Positions 13,814 to 17,323 of a stretch of DNA of 17,323 nt are shown here, in pieces. Both the position numbers and the translations under genes were made by a program. Below the pieces are notes generated by a model. It ran no database searches. It was given only the letters and a program-made list of their open reading frames with translations, and was not told the origin of the DNA. The first letter of the stretch is position 1. Every line of letters starts with the position of its first letter. Origin of the DNA: Kordiimonadaceae bacterium. GTDB lineage: Bacteria > Pseudomonadota > Alphaproteobacteria > Sphingomonadales > Kordiimonadaceae. The stretch spans positions 1 to 17,323 of the forward strand of contig JABABO010000333.1 in assembly GCA_014238195.1 (NCBI GenBank), written 5' to 3'.

Positions 13814-15090
13814 CCTGAAAGCCCCAGCCGCCACCATTTAGTTTGATGTGGGCGATAATAACGACGCTTGACAATTCGTTTATACGTACCAAGAATAGAG
13901 GTGATTTTATTCCTGAGCGGTAATTGTAGCCAACACCAGAAACTAGGCCATGTAAGCGGCGGTGCTTTTAAACCCAAGCTTTTTAGCGCCAAACTTCTGC
14001 CCCAAACAGCGCCTTTTGTAGCAAATATGTTCGGCTGTGCTTGAAATAAAATATCAGAATTTTGTGGTTTCATTGTGATATAACCCGCAGAATGACAGGC
14101 CTTTAAAAAAGCCAGCCCACGCTGTGTTCTTGCAACAATGAGCGAGCGGCCTTTTTCATTTTCTGATATGGGGTTTTGCCATGGGTCACCAATAGAAATA
14201 TCAGCATACTCACCCGTGTGATCCGTACAAACATGACACCGCCACTGGCGATGTTTTTGCAACAATTCCCCCCATCCATGTTGATAACTGGTCTGTGTTT
14301 GAATTGTAGCTTTAGGACTTTTCCAACGCGCCCGCATCATACCAGGCCAGCCTTCACCGCGATAGTCGAGGGAACTGAGTGTCTTTTTTTCACTGGTTAA
14401 TTCATTTGTTAAATCAGGCTTTAAGTATTTTAAAAGCTCGGTTGTTCCTTGATGGCTGGGTACACCTGCACAAAAAATCGAAATTGTCAGGCCAGTATTT
14501 TCTGCTAATTGCGGGATCGCTTGAGTAGCAGAGTTAGCGCCTGCAATATCACACGGCTTACCGATGATCACGCAAGGACCTTTAGCATCGGCAACATCCC
14601 TTAACCCACTACCAATACTGGCCGGTGAATAGCGCGAACCCATGCCCTTTAATAAACTGTCTTTATCTTGACTGAGAACCGTTTTATTGCGTGTTGGATC
14701 ATCCTCATCCGCCCGCACATGCAAGACACCATGCATTTTATTTTCTTCTAGGCCAAACAAGGCAAGCGCTGTGGTCACGCCGCCGCTAGACCCTTGATAG
14801 CGAACGGCATCATCCGTAGCATACCCTTCCCAAACGCTTATAATGGGCCCCCATGCCTTATCAACCGGCGTAGTAGCGCTTGGCAGTTCAGGCAGGGTTA
14901 AACTAGGGCAGTGGCGTTTAATTTTCTCATTATCTTTTGCGCAAAGATTTCCTTTTACTTTTGGCCTTAAATTTTCATCCTCGGTTTCATGCATAGTGAT
15001 TTTTTCAGGCAACAGAGCAGCACAAGCACCGCAACCATTACAAAGCCTGTTTGAGCGAACTTGGTCAATCACATTCCTATTGCCTTTCAC
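13810..15090 (-). CDS. FrhB-family (coenzyme F420 hydrogenase/dehydrogenase beta subunit-like) iron-sulfur protein
   Basis: The 426-residue protein has a ferredoxin-like cysteine motif C17-N-G-C20-G-A-C23 with further cysteines C50 and C61, then the FrhB core: QGSSGGVTTALAL, VIIGKPCDIAGA, FCAGVPSHQGT, and C-H-V-C-T-D with DISIGDPW. The family binds flavin and iron-sulfur clusters and passes electrons. Members inside polysaccharide loci, next to pyruvyl transferases as here, have no F420 role and their reaction is unclear; a redox modification of a sugar is a guess. It starts at GTG 15090 (GGGGA upstream), overlapping the flippase stop as GTGA. The basic C-terminus (KRRYYRPHQTKWW) has no assigned function. 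Confidence 0.85.
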   Translation of the reverse strand: MKGNRNVIDQVRSNRLCNGCGACAALLPEKITMHETEDENLRPKVKGNLCAKDNEKIKRHCPSLTLPELPSATTPVDKAWGPIISVWEGYATDDAVRYQGSSGGVTTALALFGLEENKMHGVLHVRADEDDPTRNKTVLSQDKDSLLKGMGSRYSPASIGSGLRDVADAKGPCVIIGKPCDIAGANSATQAIPQLAENTGLTISIFCAGVPSHQGTTELLKYLKPDLTNELTSEKKTLSSLDYRGEGWPGMMRARWKSPKATIQTQTSYQHGWGELLQKHRQWRCHVCTDHTGEYADISIGDPWQNPISENEKGRSLIVARTQRGLAFLKACHSAGYITMKPQNSDILFQAQPNIFATKGAVWGRSLALKSLGLKAPPLTWPSFWCWLQLPLRNKITSILGTYKRIVKRRYYRPHQTKWWRLGLSG

Positions 15091-16385
15091 GATGTTTCCC
15101 CTTTTATGGATGATGATTTTATTGTGCTAATCCAGTCTGATTGGCGATCAGTCGGTTTTTGATGAATAGCCTTTAAAAACGCCCGATTACGGCATGAAAA
15201 TAGCGCGGATTGAGCGGTAATTGCCACGGCTTCACCGCAGCAAGCAATCATCAATAAACCAAACACGGATCCCCCTGTTATCATCCAAACAAAAGCAAAA
15301 AACACTGCGATAACACGGACAAGATTGGCCTTTAATGGAATATCGGTTTGCCCAAGTGCTTGCGCTGCCACGGATTGAGGCGAGCGACAAAGCCTAAGGA
15401 CCTGTGCAAAGCACACAAGAACAATCAGCGGGTAATCGGCGATAAACTCAGGGCCAAATAAGAACTTAAGCGCAGGATTGGCTAAAAATAAAAAACTAAT
15501 ACCATATAAAATACTAATACTGATAACCATGGTCTGAAAACGAGCGAGCTGCTTGCCAAAAACTTCAGGGTGGCCTTTGCTGCGCACCATAGCCGGTAAT
15601 CCCAGCGATATAGTCATCCTAGAAATTAAAAGAACTGGGACGAGCGCCAATTGAAACATCATTGAAAAATAGGCGAAGTCTGAAGCAGGCATCATAGCGG
15701 CTAAAATCACGCGCTCGCCCTGCATGCTCCAGAACATTGTGACGCCCGTAAGCAACAGAGGTAGGCCAAATTTAATCATGGATTTAAAGGTTTTTTGGTC
15801 TAGCTTCACAGCATAATATTCATGACTTAGAATATGCGATAATGCTGTGCGCATGAGCGCTTGACCAAATAATACGGCGCATACGCCCATTAAATTAGGC
15901 ACAAAACCCACAACCAATATCATTGCTATGGTCGCGGTAAAAGTAGAAAGACCTTCAACAAAAAACGCTGGTTTATAATTTAACTGCCTTTGTTGTACTT
16001 TATACCCTTGGTGGGTATAGCCCTGCATGATGGCTGTCGCCGCTAACCATACATAAACAAGCATATCAATATTGTGCGTATTGGTTATCCCCATAATAAT
16101 CAACAAAACTGCCAAAAGTACCGAACGTATGCGAACGATAAAATGCGCTGTTGCAAGGGCATGATATAAATTTGATTTTTCGGTCTGAATAAGAAAACGC
16201 TCAGTCGCTAAGTCCGTACTCATAATGAATAAGCGCATAGCAAGGATCAAAAAAATAAATTCCCCCAATGTTTCAGCGCCAGCCAAGCGGGCAATGATAA
16301 CATTTCGCGCAAAAACTGACAGCTCGACGAGCAAGTGCGTTGCGCCCACTTGGGCAATCCTACTATACCATTGACGACTAAGCAT
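15087..16385 (-). CDS. Wzx-like oligosaccharide flippase
   Basis: This 432-aa hydrophobic protein has roughly twelve predicted membrane helices spread through its length, of the polysaccharide-transport (Wzx/RfbX, MOP) superfamily. The N-terminal part (LLVELSVFARNVIIARLAGAETLGEFIFL) shows the pattern of the family's first two helices, a G-A-E-T-L-G-E-F turn before helix two. It should move undecaprenyl-linked repeat units across the inner membrane. It overlaps the pyruvyl transferase gene by 8 nt and the FrhB gene by 4 nt. The start ATG at 16385 has only a weak Shine-Dalgarno, so coupling to the upstream gene is likely. Specificity cannot be read from sequence. Confidence 0.88.
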   Translation of the reverse strand: MLSRQWYSRIAQVGATHLLVELSVFARNVIIARLAGAETLGEFIFLILAMRLFIMSTDLATERFLIQTEKSNLYHALATAHFIVRIRSVLLAVLLIIMGITNTHNIDMLVYVWLAATAIMQGYTHQGYKVQQRQLNYKPAFFVEGLSTFTATIAMILVVGFVPNLMGVCAVLFGQALMRTALSHILSHEYYAVKLDQKTFKSMIKFGLPLLLTGVTMFWSMQGERVILAAMMPASDFAYFSMMFQLALVPVLLISRMTISLGLPAMVRSKGHPEVFGKQLARFQTMVISISILYGISFLFLANPALKFLFGPEFIADYPLIVLVCFAQVLRLCRSPQSVAAQALGQTDIPLKANLVRVIAVFFAFVWMITGGSVFGLLMIACCGEAVAITAQSALFSCRNRAFLKAIHQKPTDRQSDWISTIKSSSIKGETS

Positions 16386-17323
16386 ATGAATTTTCGCTTA
16401 CAGAAGCGCCCCCTAAAACTATATTGCATAGGCCGTCCATTTGACTGTGCCAGCGCTGCACACACTGCTGTAATCCATTCTGTAAAGTTTTTGCTTGGAT
16501 GTGCCTGTTGTCATATGCTTTCAGCAAAAGAGATATTAACTCGCTCGTATTTAACTGACGCATATCATAAACTGCTAAGTTAGCTCCGCACTCTTGAAAC
16601 ACGCCTTGCGCTTTATCGCTGTAAGCCATATTGGCAACAGGTGTCGCAGTTGATAGGGCCGCTATTGTGGCATGCATCCGCGCCCCAACAACCCAGCAAC
16701 AGTTGGAGATAATATATTTTAATTGTGATGGGGATTTATCGCCCTCAACAATTTCAATACGCTTTGCTGCGCGTACACCTAGCTTTTCTTTGACTGCAAG
16801 ACAGGCAAGCAGGTCACTTTCACCGCCCTTTGGGCTTACATGCGGAATGAGCAAAATGCGTTTATTTGTCCGCGTTAATAAAGCTTCGATCAGGGATAAT
16901 ATTGTTGTTTGATAATGACAGTTAAGATTAAAGTTTTTCGCTGATTTCGGGTCATTCCATAATAGGCCAGAAACATTTATCCCAATAGGTTCGCCCTTTG
17001 GGGCTGTGACGTGTGCATCCCTTGGCAAGCAATATGCTAAATCAATACCAAGGCGGTGCCTCTTGGGATCAAAATCCTGCTTTAATAACTGTTGTACCAC
17101 GTCCAAGCTTTTGCGGTCCCGCGCGTAAGCCAAAGTACTATTTTTCAAAATATGCGCTGCTATATCGCGTGATTTTTGGCTATAAAATGGACCATAGGTT
17201 TGTGGTAACAAAATTAAAGGCAACTTATGTTTAAGGGCCATGATTTTTGGGATTGTGATCTGATGAAACCGCGCAGGACCATAAAGGTCCGTACCACTAT
17301 CGCCGCCGCTTACATCCATCATG
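16378..17323 (-). CDS. Polysaccharide pyruvyl transferase, 5' end outside window
   Basis: About 314 residues are visible. SGGDSGTDLYG, LPQTYGPFYS, the LAYARDRKSLD helix and the C-terminal VGARMHATIAALSTATPVANMAYSDK (key residues R-M-H-A and Y-S-x-K) are hallmarks of the PS_pyruv_trans family (CsaB, ExoV, WcaK). These enzymes add a ketal-linked pyruvate from phosphoenolpyruvate to a sugar, giving the polymer a negative charge. The frame runs to the window edge, and the D-x-x-G-G-D motif normally lies about 60-100 residues in, so the real start is beyond 17323. In the operon it comes just before the flippase, so pyruvylation probably happens on the lipid-linked unit in the cytoplasm. Confidence 0.9.
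   Translation of the reverse strand, partial: MMDVSGGDSGTDLYGPARFHQITIPKIMALKHKLPLILLPQTYGPFYSQKSRDIAAHILKNSTLAYARDRKSLDVVQQLLKQDFDPKRHRLGIDLAYCLPRDAHVTAPKGEPIGINVSGLLWNDPKSAKNFNLNCHYQTTILSLIEALLTRTNKRILLIPHVSPKGGESDLLACLAVKEKLGVRAAKRIEIVEGDKSPSQLKYIISNCCWVVGARMHATIAALSTATPVANMAYSDKAQGVFQECGANLAVYDMRQLNTSELISLLLKAYDNRHIQAKTLQNGLQQCVQRWHSQMDGLCNIVLGGASVSENSYA

Overview
The window reads as chromosomal DNA of a Gram-negative proteobacterium with moderate GC. A marine-type alphaproteobacterium is my guess, from the PCu(A)C-type periplasmic copper chaperone, the polysaccharide gene repertoire and the general style, but nothing here fixes the taxonomy. I see no rRNA, tRNA, CRISPR array, transposase or integrase.

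Left part (1-4421, + strand). The 3' end of a PCu(A)C copper chaperone gene is followed by a 421-bp non-coding stretch with several dyad symmetries. It ends in a promoter whose spacer and start region are bracketed by a TGTCAG/CTGACA inverted repeat. That promoter feeds a tight, overlapping four-gene operon: (a) an unrecognised 192-aa protein with a Cys-rich N-terminus; (b) a divergent QueC-like PP-loop protein (S-D-G-M-D-S motif plus a four-Cys zinc site) that resembles QatC of the Qat anti-phage system more than housekeeping QueC; (c) an XRE-type HTH fused to an ImmA/IrrE zinc metallopeptidase; (d) a PIN-domain nuclease. No other Qat, CBASS or 7-deazapurine-DNA (Dpd) genes accompany it. I infer a self-regulated defence or stress module of a composition I cannot match to a named system. 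This is the most interesting locus in the window.

Middle (4543-5226, - strand). A lone, short PapD-like periplasmic chaperone gene carries two in-frame micro-duplications. A 12-bp perfect inverted repeat in its leader would fold over its Shine-Dalgarno sequence.

Right part (5227-17323, - strand, transcribed right to left). This is one long operon-like run for a Wzx/Wzy-type exopolysaccharide or capsule. In transcription order it holds a polysaccharide pyruvyl transferase (cut by the window edge), Wzx-like flippase, FrhB-family ferredoxin-like protein, O-antigen ligase/Wzy-like polymerase, GT2 (WbbL-like), GT4, an Alg14-like and Alg13-like split glycosyltransferase pair, a second GT2, a Wzz/Wzc-like co-polymerase whose kinase domain has lost its Walker A motif, a single-domain response regulator, and a REC-HPt protein. 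Most junctions overlap by 4-17 nt (ATGA or GTGA), so translational coupling is likely. The exception is the gap between the Alg14- and Alg13-like genes, which holds a 15-bp hairpin that buries the Alg13 Shine-Dalgarno and is followed by TTTTCTT. The chain is assembled on the inner membrane by the glycosyltransferases, pyruvylated, flipped by Wzx, polymerised by the Wzy-like protein, and length-controlled by the Wzz-like protein. The two receiver proteins at the operon's end suggest phosphorelay control, with the kinase elsewhere.
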